Assembly (NCBI RefSeq): GCF_001274785.1
Contig: NZ_LHPI01000003.1
Coordinates: 248,001-312,000 of the forward strand
Length of the DNA stretch: 64,000 bases
Reading direction: 5' to 3'
Source of the DNA: Vibrio hepatarius
GTDB lineage: Bacteria; Pseudomonadota; Gammaproteobacteria; Enterobacterales; Vibrionaceae
Position numbers and translations under genes: made by a program. Below, one piece after another: positions 1 through 8,649 of the stretch. Numbering within the stretch: position 1 is the first letter of the stretch; each line of letters opens with the position of its first letter. Below the pieces are notes generated by a model that worked only from the letters and a program-made list of their open reading frames with translations, ran no database searches and was not told the DNA's origin.

Positions 1-1
1 C

Positions 2-496
2 GAGATCACTAAGTTCAAAGCACTGTTCAACCGTATTGATCCTAAGAACATCGAAGCAATGATCGAAGCTTCTAAAGAAGACGCGGCAGCAGAAATGGCG
101 GCGAAAGAAAAAGCCGAAGCGGAAAAGAACAAGGCTAGCCAAACTGAGCTAGACAAAGATCCAATCGCTGAAGAGATTGAGTTCGACGCTTTTGCTGCAG
201 TAGATATGCGTATTGCTCGCATCATCTCTTGTGAAGAAGTGCCAAAAGCAAACAAACTGCTTAAGTTCCAATTGGACATCGGTGGTGAAACTCGTCAAGT
301 GTTCTCTGGCATCAAGTCAGCGTACAAACCTGAAGAGCTAGAAGGTAAGCTAACTGTAATGGTCGCTAACCTAAAACCTCGTAAGATGAAATTTGGTATG
401 TCTGAAGGCATGATCCTAGCCGCTGGCCCTGGTGGCAGCGACCTATGGATCCTTGAGCCACACGAAGGTGCTCAGCCTGGTATGCGCGTAATGTAA
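2..496 (+). CDS. metG: Methionyl-tRNA synthetase, C-terminal part (partial)
   Basis: The reading frame is open from base 2 and ends at TAA 494-496, so only the last ~164 residues are present. A lysine/glutamate/alanine-rich linker is followed by a Trbp111/EMAP-II-like OB-fold tRNA-binding domain (VDMRIARI, then [32 protein letters not shown]), the C-terminal appendix of bacterial MetRS that aids dimerisation and tRNA binding. The enzyme charges tRNA-Met in the cytoplasm. The catalytic part lies to the left of the window. The assignment rests on this domain; a stand-alone Trbp111 is unlikely because the frame continues upstream. Confidence 0.9.
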   Translation, partial: EITKFKALFNRIDPKNIEAMIEASKEDAAAEMAAKEKAEAEKNKASQTELDKDPIAEEIEFDAFAAVDMRIARIISCEEVPKANKLLKFQLDIGGETRQVFSGIKSAYKPEELEGKLTVMVANLKPRKMKFGMSEGMILAAGPGGSDLWILEPHEGAQPGMRVM

Positions 497-520
497 TTCG
501 CCAACCAAGCGATAACCTTT

Positions 521-551
521 AAATCCCTGCCTTATGGCGGGGATTTTTTTA
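521..551 (+). terminator. Rho-independent terminator after metG
   Basis: Stem AAATCCCTGCC / GGCGGGGATTT with a TTAT loop (one G-T wobble), followed by a run of T. It lies 24 bases after the metG stop. Confidence 0.85.
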
Positions 552-701
552 TCTATTCACTCACTGTTATAGTGCCTTGTTGCACCAACTCTGATCGCAA
601 GTTTAAGACCAAACAACATAACCAGTTGATTTACTTACAATAAAAACATGGCACTAATACTGCTCTGTACCTTGTAGCGACTAGATAACAAGGAGTTGGT
701 T

Positions 702-1517
702 ATGTTCGTGCTTATTTCAATTGGTATTTCTCTCATCATTTTGGCGTGCCTTTTTCACTTTTCTAAACAACGCCAATCGTCACTGCAACGCAAGTACGAA
801 ATCTTGGTTCTGCTGCGCCAACTATTGTTATTGAGCCGACAACATCGTTCGATCACCCATCAGATTCTGACCGAGACTAACAAGTTTGACCTTACGCCAC
901 AGCTAGAGGAAACCTACGATCTGATGATGGCAAAGTCGAACGAGCTGATCGCTATTGCTCAGTTTGAGAACAAACCCATGTACCGGATTTTGCAGCTTAA
1001 GTTCAAATCACTTAGCAAAGATTGGCAAAATAATTCAGTTGCCCGAAATCAGGTAGTGCACGGCAAAACCATCCGTCACTGTTTGTTCTTAATGGATGAA
1101 ATCGCGATTGCTTGGTTGATCGAGTCGGGGCGTGAAGATTTAAGTGACGAGTACCACCTCAATTGGCAGCAAGTTCTCGATAGTATGGAAGTGCTGACAC
1201 AGCTACGAATTTCCATTCAGGATTGCCACTACCCAGAAGGCATGCTGAGAGTGAAGTACTACTGCGAGAAAATGAAACGCAAGCTCAGCCAGATGTCGAT
1301 CATCAGCCCGCTGGCGTTAGCTTCTCCAGCTAGCTCAAAGTCTATGCACATGCTGACCGAAATTGGTTCGTGTAATGAGATTACGATGGAGGTGAGAGAG
1401 TTGTATGCATTAACCACCGACATTTCGTTGATCATTTCACAGGTCTACGACCAAATGTTGTCGGATATGACAGAGAGTTTGTACCAGCCACTACCCAGAG
1501 TAGCCTTTAGTGGCTAA
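702..1517 (+). CDS. Uncharacterised membrane-anchored helical protein
   Basis: 271 residues. I chose ATG 702 because an AGGAG at 691-695 sits six bases upstream; an in-frame TTG at 696 is too close to it. Residues 1-20 form one hydrophobic segment (FVLISIGISLIILACLF) followed by a basic HFSKQRQ, predicting an N-terminal anchor with the rest in the cytoplasm. The remainder looks almost entirely alpha-helical, with many Leu/Gln/Glu heptad-like stretches, loosely like helical-bundle sensory domains, but no kinase, GGDEF or HAMP motif is visible. I do not recognise the family. It stands alone between two terminators, so it is probably monocistronic. Confidence 0.75.
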   Translation: MFVLISIGISLIILACLFHFSKQRQSSLQRKYEILVLLRQLLLLSRQHRSITHQILTETNKFDLTPQLEETYDLMMAKSNELIAIAQFENKPMYRILQLKFKSLSKDWQNNSVARNQVVHGKTIRHCLFLMDEIAIAWLIESGREDLSDEYHLNWQQVLDSMEVLTQLRISIQDCHYPEGMLRVKYYCEKMKRKLSQMSIISPLALASPASSKSMHMLTEIGSCNEITMEVRELYALTTDISLIISQVYDQMLSDMTESLYQPLPRVAFSG

Positions 1518-1530
1518 CTAAGACGCATAA

Positions 1531-1560
1531 AAAAACAGCCACCCAAGGGTGGCTGTTTTT
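1531..1560. terminator. Bidirectional terminator between the membrane protein and udp
   Basis: Perfect 14-bp stem AAAAACAGCCACCC / GGGTGGCTGTTTTT with an AA loop. A-tract and T-tract on either side let it work on both strands for the two convergent genes. Confidence 0.9.
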
Positions 1561-1577
1561 AGTAATTTGTAGAGCGA

Positions 1578-2336
1578 TTAAAGCATTTTACGTGCTGCTT
1601 CAACAACCACTTTGATTGAACGAGCTTCTGTCTCTTTTAGCGTTGAGTGATCAGGGATCTCTTTTTGTGTACGGTTGATGATAACACCAGCAACACAACC
1701 CGCTTTAAGACCAGAGCTAGCACACATGGTCAGTAGCGTTGCAGACTCCATTTCGAAGTTCAGCACACCCATGTCTTGCCACTCTTTCATTGAGCCTTGG
1801 AAACGCTTAACTACGCGACCAGAGAAGGTGTCGTAACGTTCTTGACCTGGGTAGAAAGTATCACTTGAAGCTGTCACGCCCATGTGAACTGCTGCGCCTG
1901 ATTCTTCAACTGCCGCTTTCATCGCTGTCGCAACTTCAAAGTCAGCAACCGCAGGGAACTCCATTGGAGCAAAGTGTAGGCTCGCGCCGTCTAGACGAAC
2001 AGAACCCGTTGTCACGATCATATCGCCAACGTTTACGTCTGGCTGAATCGCACCAGTCGTACCCACACGCAGGAATGTACGCACGCCAAGCTGAGCAAGT
2101 TCTTCAACGGCAATAGAGGTTGATGGACCACCAATACCTGTTGAACAAACAACAACTGGTTTACCATCCAATTCAGCGCGGTAAAGCGTGTATTCACGGT
2201 GGCTTGCTAAAAATACTGGATTTTCCATTTCTTCAGCGATTTTTTGAACACGCGCTGGGTCACCAGGAATGATTGCTAATGTTGCACCAGCAAGATCCGC
2301 TTCAGTAACACCTAGGTGGAAAACAGCTTGAGACAT
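1578..2336 (-). CDS. udp: Uridine phosphorylase
   Basis: 252 residues, the usual length for Udp. It cleaves uridine with phosphate to uracil and ribose-1-phosphate in pyrimidine salvage. Visible family features: phosphate-binding IIPGDPARV near residue 23, the nucleoside phosphorylase signature [16 protein letters not shown] near residues 66-81, and the active-site [15 protein letters not shown] near 190-204. The start is supported by an AAGGAGCC ribosome site seven bases upstream. It is a single gene with a CRP-like site upstream, as expected for the CRP/CytR-controlled udp of enterobacteria and Vibrio. Confidence 0.95.
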   Translation of the reverse strand: MSQAVFHLGVTEADLAGATLAIIPGDPARVQKIAEEMENPVFLASHREYTLYRAELDGKPVVVCSTGIGGPSTSIAVEELAQLGVRTFLRVGTTGAIQPDVNVGDMIVTTGSVRLDGASLHFAPMEFPAVADFEVATAMKAAVEESGAAVHMGVTASSDTFYPGQERYDTFSGRVVKRFQGSMKEWQDMGVLNFEMESATLLTMCASSGLKAGCVAGVIINRTQKEIPDHSTLKETEARSIKVVVEAARKML

Positions 2337-2439
2337 AGGGGGCTCCTTATTTCGGCAAGTCGAACCGTATGTTCTATTCGCTTGCTCTATACATTCATCG
2401 GGTACAGAGCTTACTCTAGCCGACTCAGCACTACCTTAT

Positions 2440-2455
2440 AGTGATCAACTTCACA
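2440..2455. promoter_or_regulatory. CRP-like site upstream of udp
   Basis: AGTGATCAACTTCACA matches the CRP consensus TGTGA-N6-TCACA at nine of ten positions. It lies about 104 bases upstream of the udp start. A second, weaker half site (TGTGATCA on the minus strand, about 2499-2506) lies about 45 bases further upstream; E. coli udp also has two CRP sites flanking a CytR site. Confidence 0.6.
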
Positions 2456-2537
2456 ATGATAAGCGCAATACAAACAACAATTACACACAAAACAAGCATT
2501 GATCACACTTTATCGTGTTTTATCGAAAAGCGTTGCA

Positions 2538-2572
2538 TAAAAAACAGCCCCAGAATCAAATTCATGGGACTG
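2538..2572 (-). terminator. Terminator after the zntA-type ATPase gene
   Basis: On the minus strand the stem AGTCCCA / TGGGGCT (one wobble) is followed by GTTTTTT. It lies just downstream of the ATPase stop at 2580. Confidence 0.65.
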
Positions 2573-2579
2573 ATAGCCT

Positions 2580-4889
2580 TTATACCTTTGACTGAGATTT
2601 AAACTTCAGTAAGCGCAACGCGTTTAAAGTGACAATTGCTGTCGCACCACTGTCTGCTAGCACTGCGACCCAAAGGCCAGTAATACCAAGCAAACTCGTC
2701 ACCAAGAACACCCCTTTTAGGCCAAGCGCTAAAGTAATGTTCTGACGAATATTTGTTAGCGTAGCGCGGGACAGTTCAATCATGCCGGCAAGTTCAACCA
2801 ATCGATTGTGAGTAATCGCAGCGTCGGCGGTTTCAAGGGCGACGTCAGTTCCGCCTCCCATCGCAATACCAATACTGGACGCTTTCATCGCTGGCGCGTC
2901 GTTAATGCCGTCACCTACCATGGCAACGTTGGCGTGTTGAGAGAGCTGCTCAACATAGTTCACTTTGTCTTGGGGCAACAAGCTTGCTTTGAAATCAATC
3001 CCGATCATCGAGCTGATTGCTTGTGCGCTGCGCGGGTTGTCCCCGGTCAACATCACCGCGTTGATTCCCAAGCTTTTCAGCGCTTCAATAGCCTGTGCCG
3101 AGTCTTCTCTCAATGTATCTTGCCACGCGACGATACCAATTGGCGTTTGCTCTTCTTCAACCACCACCACGACGGTTTTACCACTGTCTTCCAACTGCTG
3201 AATTTGTTGTTCAAGGTCACTGCTAATCGCGATGCTGAGCTTACTTGGCGCAATCACATGGTAACGAACGCCATCGACCACACCTGTGACACCGCTACCC
3301 ACCAACGCTTGTTTGTCATCGGCTTCAGGAATAGCGATATTCAGTTGCTTCGCTCTATTCACTAGAGATACGGCAAGCGGGTGGCTAGATCCAACTTCAA
3401 TCGCGGCCACTTTGGCGAGTAGCTCAGAGTCATCCCAACCTTGCAGCGCCACCAAGTCTGTCACTTCCGGTTTGCCTTGTGTGAGCGTGCCTGTTTTATC
3501 AAACGCGACGGTTTGCACTTTACCTAATTGTTCTAACGCCGCACCACCTTTAATCAGCGCGCCACGACTGGCCGCAGCGGCTAAACCAGACGTAATCGCT
3601 GCTGGCGTAGAGATAACCAAGGCACAAGGACAAGCAATCAGCAGTAACGCTAATCCGCGGTAGACCCATGTTTCCCATGGCTGCGAGAAAAACATTGGCG
3701 GCACAACAATCACCAGCAATGAAACAACCATCATCAACGGCGTATACCAGCGGCTGAACTTATCTAAGAAACGTTCAAGTGGCGCTTTGCGTGATTCCGC
3801 TTCTTCAATCAAATGGAGAATACGATCGATAGCGTTTTCACCTTGTTTAGAGGTAATCGTCAAACGGACCACACGGTCGACGACTACAGCCCCAGCCATT
3901 ACGCCCTCGCCTTCTGCTCTGTCTACCGGGACCGATTCGCCCGTTAGCGCACTTTCATCAAAACTGGCGACACCCTCATTTAAGCGGCCGTCTGCTGGCA
4001 ATCGAGAGCCTGGCGAGACTTCGATAATGTCGCCGGGTTGCAATTCACTGGCGCTTACTTCAATACGCTGACCATCAACGATTTTGATTGCGTTTTCTGG
4101 TACTAGCTCCATCAAAGCTTGCACACCACTGCGTGCTTTGGAGGCGGCAAACGCTTCAAGTTGCTCACCAATAAGGAACAACAGTAGCACCATCGCCGCT
4201 TCGACTGTCTCGCCTAAATACAAGGCACCAATCGCCGCGACACTCATTAGGGTTTCAATCGCAAACGGTGTGCCCGATCTCGCTAGCGCAATCGCTTTGC
4301 GTCCAATCGGATACAGACCCGCCAAACAGGTGAAGATGAACATCCATTCACTCACCAAAGGGAAAATAGGCGAAATTATTGCGGCAACAGCCATCGCTGA
4401 GGCTATCGCGATAATCTTGGAATTTTGTACAACGACACTCTTCCAACCGGTAGGTTTGGCTGCTTTTGGTGTCGATGTTGGGGTTTGGAACGTAAATCCG
4501 GTATCTAAAATGGCTTGCTCGACTAAGCTCGCAACACCAGAATGATTAGCGCTTATGATCAGCTTTTCGGTCGCGAACAGAACTTTGGCGTCCACAACGC
4601 CTTCCACTTTGTTAACCGCGGTTTCAATTTTTCTCGCACAAGATGGGCAATCCATCCCGTCGATTTTCCAGCTATGGGTTAAGCCGTTGGTCGAAAGCAG
4701 TTTGGGGTCGCTTTCCTCATCGCTAGGGTCCCCTCCGCTGCTGCAACTGGTCGATGAGCAACAACCTGTTTCTACAGCGCTAACGTCCGCTTGTTTGATA
4801 GAAGTGATGCTCGGGCTAGAACAAGAACCCGTTTGTGATGGATTTAGCGCGACTTTTTCAGAGCGGCATGCTTGGTGTTTTGTGCACAT
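2580..4889 (-). CDS. zntA: Zn/Cd/Pb-transporting P1B-type ATPase
   Basis: 769 residues. It exports divalent soft metals across the inner membrane at the cost of ATP. A Cys-rich leader (Cys 2, 8, 23, 43, 44, 49) precedes one heavy-metal-associated domain with the metal motif GMDCPSC (Cys 81, 84). Then come the TGES actuator loop near 317, the membrane CPC motif at 420-422, the phosphorylated Asp in DKTGTLT (464), the HP motif of the nucleotide domain, TGDN, and GDGINDAP. The last helix carries DSGAT (Asp near 746), typical of the Zn/Cd/Pb subgroup rather than copper pumps. The start has GGAGAG six bases upstream. The ZntR-type operator upstream supports the substrate assignment. Confidence 0.93.
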   Translation of the reverse strand: MCTKHQACRSEKVALNPSQTGSCSSPSITSIKQADVSAVETGCCSSTSCSSGGDPSDEESDPKLLSTNGLTHSWKIDGMDCPSCARKIETAVNKVEGVVDAKVLFATEKLIISANHSGVASLVEQAILDTGFTFQTPTSTPKAAKPTGWKSVVVQNSKIIAIASAMAVAAIISPIFPLVSEWMFIFTCLAGLYPIGRKAIALARSGTPFAIETLMSVAAIGALYLGETVEAAMVLLLFLIGEQLEAFAASKARSGVQALMELVPENAIKIVDGQRIEVSASELQPGDIIEVSPGSRLPADGRLNEGVASFDESALTGESVPVDRAEGEGVMAGAVVVDRVVRLTITSKQGENAIDRILHLIEEAESRKAPLERFLDKFSRWYTPLMMVVSLLVIVVPPMFFSQPWETWVYRGLALLLIACPCALVISTPAAITSGLAAAASRGALIKGGAALEQLGKVQTVAFDKTGTLTQGKPEVTDLVALQGWDDSELLAKVAAIEVGSSHPLAVSLVNRAKQLNIAIPEADDKQALVGSGVTGVVDGVRYHVIAPSKLSIAISSDLEQQIQQLEDSGKTVVVVVEEEQTPIGIVAWQDTLREDSAQAIEALKSLGINAVMLTGDNPRSAQAISSMIGIDFKASLLPQDKVNYVEQLSQHANVAMVGDGINDAPAMKASSIGIAMGGGTDVALETADAAITHNRLVELAGMIELSRATLTNIRQNITLALGLKGVFLVTSLLGITGLWVAVLADSGATAIVTLNALRLLKFKSQSKV

Positions 4890-4918
4890 AGTAAACTCTC
4901 CATTTGATGTACACCCTT

Positions 4919-4950
4919 AGCATAAACCTTGGAGTCTACTCCAAGGTCAA
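4919..4950 (-). promoter_or_regulatory. ZntR/MerR-family operator-promoter of zntA
   Basis: A minus-strand -35 TTGACC (4945-4950) and -10 TATGCT (4919-4924) are separated by 20 bases, the abnormally long spacer of MerR-family promoters. The spacer is filled by a dyad at 4926-4947 with half sites ACCTTGGAGT and ACTCCAAGGT, differing only at the centre. E. coli ZntR recognises a very similar dyad (CTGGAGTC-GACTCCAG). Zinc-bound ZntR would untwist this promoter and induce the pump. No zntR gene is in the window. Confidence 0.85.
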
Positions 4951-5019
4951 ACACTTTTTTGCTTTCTATTGGAATTTTTCTCTCTCTGCCCGCGACTTAG
5001 GCTCACACCAAAAGAAAAA

Positions 5020-5040
5020 GGCGCATAAAGCGCCATTTTT
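5020..5040. terminator. Terminator after the CBS-pair gene
   Basis: Short stem GGCGC / GCGCC with ATAAA loop, flanked by AAAAGAAAAA on one side and ATTTTT on the other, so it can act on the minus strand for the CBS gene ending at 5055. Confidence 0.6.
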
Positions 5041-5054
5041 GTCACAACATACTT

Positions 5055-5474
5055 CTAAACCGGATGTTTGAAACATTCGTTGATGTTTTTACCAATCGCA
5101 CGTAACACATCTCGTCGGGTAATAATGCCGACCAACTTATTGTTATCATCGATTACTGGGTACACTTTAGGCTTATCTTTAGTCATCATTTCTGCCAATG
5201 CGATGATAGACGTATCCGGGCCTACTGAGAGAACTTCGGGATGCATACAGTCTCTGACGATATGAGTGTCTTGGCAGTAGTATGACACTTTCAGTAGTTT
5301 CTCTAGTAAATCTTGACCCGATAGAAAACCAATTACTCGCTTGTTTTCATCGATTACCGGCCCACCTAAATATCTTGAATCCAGAACCTTGTGAAGTGCG
5401 GCACTTAATGACATATCAGGAGTGAAGGTCACCGCTTGTAGTGTCATGTAGTCTTTTACTTTTAATGATTCCAT
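5055..5474 (-). CDS. CBS-domain pair protein
   Basis: 139 residues made of two tandem CBS domains and nothing else: repeat 1 about residues 8-60 (VKDYMTLQAVTF ... GGPVIDENKRVIGFLSGQDLLE) and repeat 2 about 75-130 (DCMHPEVLSVGPDTS ... VYPVIDDNNKLVGIITRRDVL). Such pairs bind adenine nucleotides and act as energy or redox sensors for a partner protein. An AAGGAG lies nine bases upstream of the ATG. No partner is visible next to it; the divergent neighbour is a PAS-GGDEF protein about 390 bases away. The cellular role cannot be read from the sequence. Confidence 0.85.
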   Translation of the reverse strand: MESLKVKDYMTLQAVTFTPDMSLSAALHKVLDSRYLGGPVIDENKRVIGFLSGQDLLEKLLKVSYYCQDTHIVRDCMHPEVLSVGPDTSIIALAEMMTKDKPKVYPVIDDNNKLVGIITRRDVLRAIGKNINECFKHPV

Positions 5475-5860
5475 TGCTTTCTCCTTAACGCACCAGTCAC
5501 GCTGGGTATAAGGTAATTGTTGTCTAATTTCTTGATTTTACTAAATGGAAATCGCCAATTTTTACAATCGTTCTAAACTATCAATCAAAAGCAGTAGCCC
5601 AATAGTCAAGATTTCAACAGGCATTGAGCGCAATTACCTCTGTCTCAAAACGAGTCCACAGCGCAAAAAAGCAACATAAAGAAAGACAAGTAGCGATAGT
5701 TATCTCAATGTTTAACAACCCATTCGTCACACCAATGAGACAGAAGGCATAAAATAACCCGCAGTTAGAATCATGACATTATTTTGACGACCTTAACGAC
5801 CGCTTTACCGAAACTGTCTAAACTATAAGTAGTACTCTCGTTGGCTGTAAGGATATTTGA
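5475..5860. other. Intergenic region between CBS gene and diguanylate cyclase
   Basis: 386 bases of divergent upstream sequence. It must hold promoters for both flanking genes, but I see no clear -35/-10 pair, operator, sRNA terminator or repeat. The ribosome site AAGGAG of the CBS gene lies at its left edge and AAGGAT of the GGDEF gene at its right edge. Confidence 0.5.
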
Positions 5861-6826
5861 GTGAGTTCAACCCTATTAGAGGCGATTGCCGACAACCCTG
5901 AAATGATTCACATGGTGTTTGATGCGGTTCCTGAACCGACCTATCTCCTCGATAAGTCAGGGACCTATATAGATGCATGGGGAGGTAAAAATACCAAGTG
6001 CCACCATAATCCAGAGGTCTTGATTGGACTGACACAACAGCAAGTATTGCCCTCAGAAACTGCCGAACGGTTTTGCCAAATCATTGTCGATGTCATCGAA
6101 AGCGGACAAGCGACTGAGCTTGAGTACTCGCTTGATCCAAAAGAAATCCCATGTTTTGAAGGCATCGATGGACCGACCGAACCACAGTACTTTAGTGCGT
6201 TTGTTATCCCTTTGCCTAATGCCCCTTTTGTTCTTTGGACCGTGCGAAACATCACTGAATATAAACTCGCGTTGGAACAGTTTGCGCATCAACAGGCTGA
6301 ACTGGAAAAACTCACCTATAAAGACCACTTGACCCAACTTTATAATCGATACGCATTAGACTCCTTGTTGCCCGCAGCATTTGACTCAACCAAAGCACAA
6401 GACACCAGTTCCGCGATTTTAATGATAGATATCGATTGTTTTAAGCAATTTAACGACTATTACGGTCACTTACGCGGAGATGACGCTTTGAAAACCGTCG
6501 CCAATGCGATTCTCACTTGGGCAACACCGCAAGATCTTTGCTTTCGTTATGGTGGCGATGAGTTTTTGATTTATATGACGGGGGTATCTCAAGCCGAGTC
6601 CTATTACCGCGCAGAACGCTTGAGACAAGCAATTCTCGGACTAAATATTTCTCATAGCGGTTCAAGTGTTGCAGAGCAGTTAACCATTACAATTGGCATG
6701 CAGTTTTGCGCTTCGGTGACAAGGGAAGAGAGCGCAGAACAGATCGTCGCAATTGCAGATAAAGCACTGTTTTTCGCCAAAAATCGCCAGCGTGGCAGCA
6801 TCCATCAGCTCAATGAACAGCGATAA
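5861..6826 (+). CDS. PAS-GGDEF diguanylate cyclase
   Basis: 321 residues from a GTG start placed seven bases after AAGGA. It has no membrane segment. Residues ~12-130 form a PAS-like sensor (AVPEPTYLLDKSGTYIDAWGG, ending VLWTVRNITEYK). A short coiled linker leads into the GGDEF domain from ~150, with the intact signature GGDEF at 231-235, so it probably makes cyclic-di-GMP. The RxxD inhibitory site normally just upstream of GGDEF is absent (TPQDLCFRY instead), suggesting no classical product inhibition. It has its own terminator and appears monocistronic. The PAS ligand cannot be predicted. Confidence 0.9.
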   Translation: MSSTLLEAIADNPEMIHMVFDAVPEPTYLLDKSGTYIDAWGGKNTKCHHNPEVLIGLTQQQVLPSETAERFCQIIVDVIESGQATELEYSLDPKEIPCFEGIDGPTEPQYFSAFVIPLPNAPFVLWTVRNITEYKLALEQFAHQQAELEKLTYKDHLTQLYNRYALDSLLPAAFDSTKAQDTSSAILMIDIDCFKQFNDYYGHLRGDDALKTVANAILTWATPQDLCFRYGGDEFLIYMTGVSQAESYYRAERLRQAILGLNISHSGSSVAEQLTITIGMQFCASVTREESAEQIVAIADKALFFAKNRQRGSIHQLNEQR

Positions 6827-6853
6827 AAACGCTCTCGGTATGAGAGCGTTTTT
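6825..6853. terminator. Bidirectional terminator between GGDEF gene and moaE
   Basis: Perfect stem AAAAACGCTCTC / GAGAGCGTTTTT around a 5-base loop (ggtat), placed between two convergent genes. It overlaps the GGDEF stop codon by a few bases. Confidence 0.88.
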
Positions 6854-6858
6854 ACGTT

Positions 6859-7320
6859 TTATTTAGACTGCCAGCGCTCGGCCGCTTTGGCGTCTGAGTC
6901 TCGAGACTCAACCCAGCGCGTCGCCTCTGTGGTACGTTCTTTCTTCCAGAATGGCGCTTTGGTTTTTAGGTAGTCCATGATGAATTCACACGCTTCAAAT
7001 GCCGCACCCCGGTGTGCACTCGACACGCCGACAAATACGATTTGATCACCGATATCTAGGTCGCCTACGCGGTGGATTACACGCACTTTAAGCAGCGGCC
7101 AGCGTTTTTCTGCTTCATCACAGATTTCCACCAGCGCTTTTTCCGTCATTCCTGGGTAGTGCTCCAGCGACAAGCCAGTCACATTGTCACCAAGATTCAT
7201 GTCACGCACTTTGCCGATGAATGTCACTACCGCGCCTGACGTTGTGCCTTGAGATAAACCGTCGTACTCTGCGCCAACTGAGAAGTCGTCAAACTGGACC
7301 GAAACTCGAGAATCCATCAT
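6859..7320 (-). CDS. moaE: Molybdopterin synthase catalytic (large) subunit
   Basis: 153 residues. With MoaD it inserts the dithiolene sulfurs into cyclic pyranopterin monophosphate to form molybdopterin. Family signatures: AVVTFIGKVRDMNLGDNV near residue 30, LEHYPGMTEKAL near 53, the VGVSSAHRGAAFEACEF segment near 98-114, and the catalytic lysine region KTKAPFWKKE near 119-128. Its first ATG (7320) overlaps the moaD stop in a TAATG, a sign of translational coupling; a second ATG immediately follows. It is the last gene of moaABCDE. Confidence 0.95.
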   Translation of the reverse strand: MMDSRVSVQFDDFSVGAEYDGLSQGTTSGAVVTFIGKVRDMNLGDNVTGLSLEHYPGMTEKALVEICDEAEKRWPLLKVRVIHRVGDLDIGDQIVFVGVSSAHRGAAFEACEFIMDYLKTKAPFWKKERTTEATRWVESRDSDAKAAERWQSK

Positions 7321-7565
7321 TAGCCCCCTGTTACCGGAGGGAAAAACGCGACTTCATCGCCATCAGACAAAGCATGTTCAAGCGGAACAATAGATTGGTT
7401 CACGGCTGCCAGTAATTTGCCTGATTCAAGCGCGAGGTCCCATTTGCCTTCTTGGTTTGCCAAATGCGCTCTGAGCGCTTCAACCGTTTCAAACTCGGCT
7501 GGCACTTCCATCTCATCGATGCCAACGAGCTCGCGGGTTTGCGCAAAAAATAGAACTTTAATCAT
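7320..7565 (-). CDS. moaD: Molybdopterin synthase sulfur-carrier (small) subunit
   Basis: 81 residues with a ubiquitin-like fold. It ends in the obligatory di-glycine (PPVTGG) whose last residue is adenylated by MoeB and then thiocarboxylated to carry sulfur to MoaE. It starts inside a one-base overlap with the moaC stop and ends in overlap with moaE, so the three genes are tightly coupled. Confidence 0.95.
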   Translation of the reverse strand: MIKVLFFAQTRELVGIDEMEVPAEFETVEALRAHLANQEGKWDLALESGKLLAAVNQSIVPLEHALSDGDEVAFFPPVTGG

Positions 7566-8041
7566 TATTCCGCCTTAAAGTGACCCGACTTGCCGCCTGT
7601 CTTTTCCAACAAACGAACCTGACCAATCACCATATCTTTTTGTACCGCTTTACACATGTCATAGATGGTCAACGCAGCGACCGATGCCGCCGTCAACGCT
7701 TCCATCTCAACACCGGTTTTACCCGCCAACTTGCACACCGATTCAATACGCACTTTGTTTTCTGCTTCAATCGCTTCAAGTTGTACTTCCACTTTTGATA
7801 GCAGTAACGGGTGACAAAGCGGGATCAAATCCCAAGTTTTCTTCGCCGCTTGGATGCCCGCAATACGCGCTGTAGCGAAAACGTCACCTTTGTGGTGTTG
7901 CCCTGATACGATCAATTGCAGGGTTTCAGGTGCCATATGAACAAACGCTTCTGCGCGCGCTTCACGCACGGTTTCTGCTTTAGCCGACACGTCAACCATG
8001 TTGGCTTCACCTGAGGCGTTAATATGAGTAAATTGGCTCAT
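7565..8041 (-). CDS. moaC: Cyclic pyranopterin monophosphate synthase
   Basis: 158 residues, standard MoaC length. It converts the 3',8-cyclo-GTP made by MoaA into cyclic pyranopterin monophosphate, the first stable pterin of the molybdenum cofactor pathway. Conserved segments visible: [16 protein letters not shown] near residue 15, [14 protein letters not shown] near 67-80 (substrate pocket), and the [21 protein letters not shown] region near 109-129 containing the catalytic MEA. A GGGGA ribosome site precedes the ATG. The gap from moaB is 12 bases. Confidence 0.95.
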   Translation of the reverse strand: MSQFTHINASGEANMVDVSAKAETVREARAEAFVHMAPETLQLIVSGQHHKGDVFATARIAGIQAAKKTWDLIPLCHPLLLSKVEVQLEAIEAENKVRIESVCKLAGKTGVEMEALTAASVAALTIYDMCKAVQKDMVIGQVRLLEKTGGKSGHFKAE

Positions 8042-8053
8042 GACAATCCCCGC

Positions 8054-8566
8054 TTATACCGCTAGGTGAGGCATGAAGTTACAAGGACGGTGACTCGCAT
8101 CCAACTGCTGCTTGATGATCTTAGTCCAGCCAGTACGACATGCACCCGTAGAACCCGGCATAGCGAAAATCACCGTGTGGTTAGCAAAGCCAGCGATAGC
8201 ACGAGATTGAATAGTTGAGGTGCCGATTTCTTCGTAAGACACCATGCGGAACAACTCACCGAAACCTTCAACTTCTTTATCGAATAGTGGTTTAAGCGCT
8301 TCAGGCGTGCTGTCACGTGAAGTAAAACCAGTACCACCAGTGATCATGACCGCTTGCACGTTTTCATCAGCAATCCACTGAGAGACAATCGCACGAATCT
8401 TGTACATGTCATCGATAACGATTTGTTTATCGACCACGTTGTGACCCGCTTCTTGTGCGTGTTCAACTAAGTAACGACCCGACGTGTCGTTTTCTTCGGT
8501 ACGAGTATCCGACACAGTGAGTACTGCGATGTTTGCTGGTTGGAATTTACTTTCTGCGTGACCCAT
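8054..8566 (-). CDS. moaB: MoaB, molybdopterin-adenylyltransferase-like protein
   Basis: 170 residues of the MoaB/MogA fold: FQPANIAVLTVSDTRTEENDTSG at the N-terminus, the nucleotide-binding VQAVMITGGTGFTSRDSTPEAL near residues 74-95, and VIFAMPGSTGACRTGW near 134-149. The family binds molybdopterin; E. coli MoaB keeps the fold, but its activity is less clear than that of MogA. It lies in the moa operon between moaA and moaC with an AGGTGA ribosome site. No MogA gene is seen here, so it could serve the adenylyl-transfer step, but that is inference. Confidence 0.93.
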   Translation of the reverse strand: MGHAESKFQPANIAVLTVSDTRTEENDTSGRYLVEHAQEAGHNVVDKQIVIDDMYKIRAIVSQWIADENVQAVMITGGTGFTSRDSTPEALKPLFDKEVEGFGELFRMVSYEEIGTSTIQSRAIAGFANHTVIFAMPGSTGACRTGWTKIIKQQLDASHRPCNFMPHLAV

Positions 8567-8649
8567 TGTTCACCTACCTACTTCAAATAGTTTGCTTTTG
8601 CCGAGCCAGAGCTTGGCGAAATTAATGTGTATTGTTTGCTTGGCCGCTA

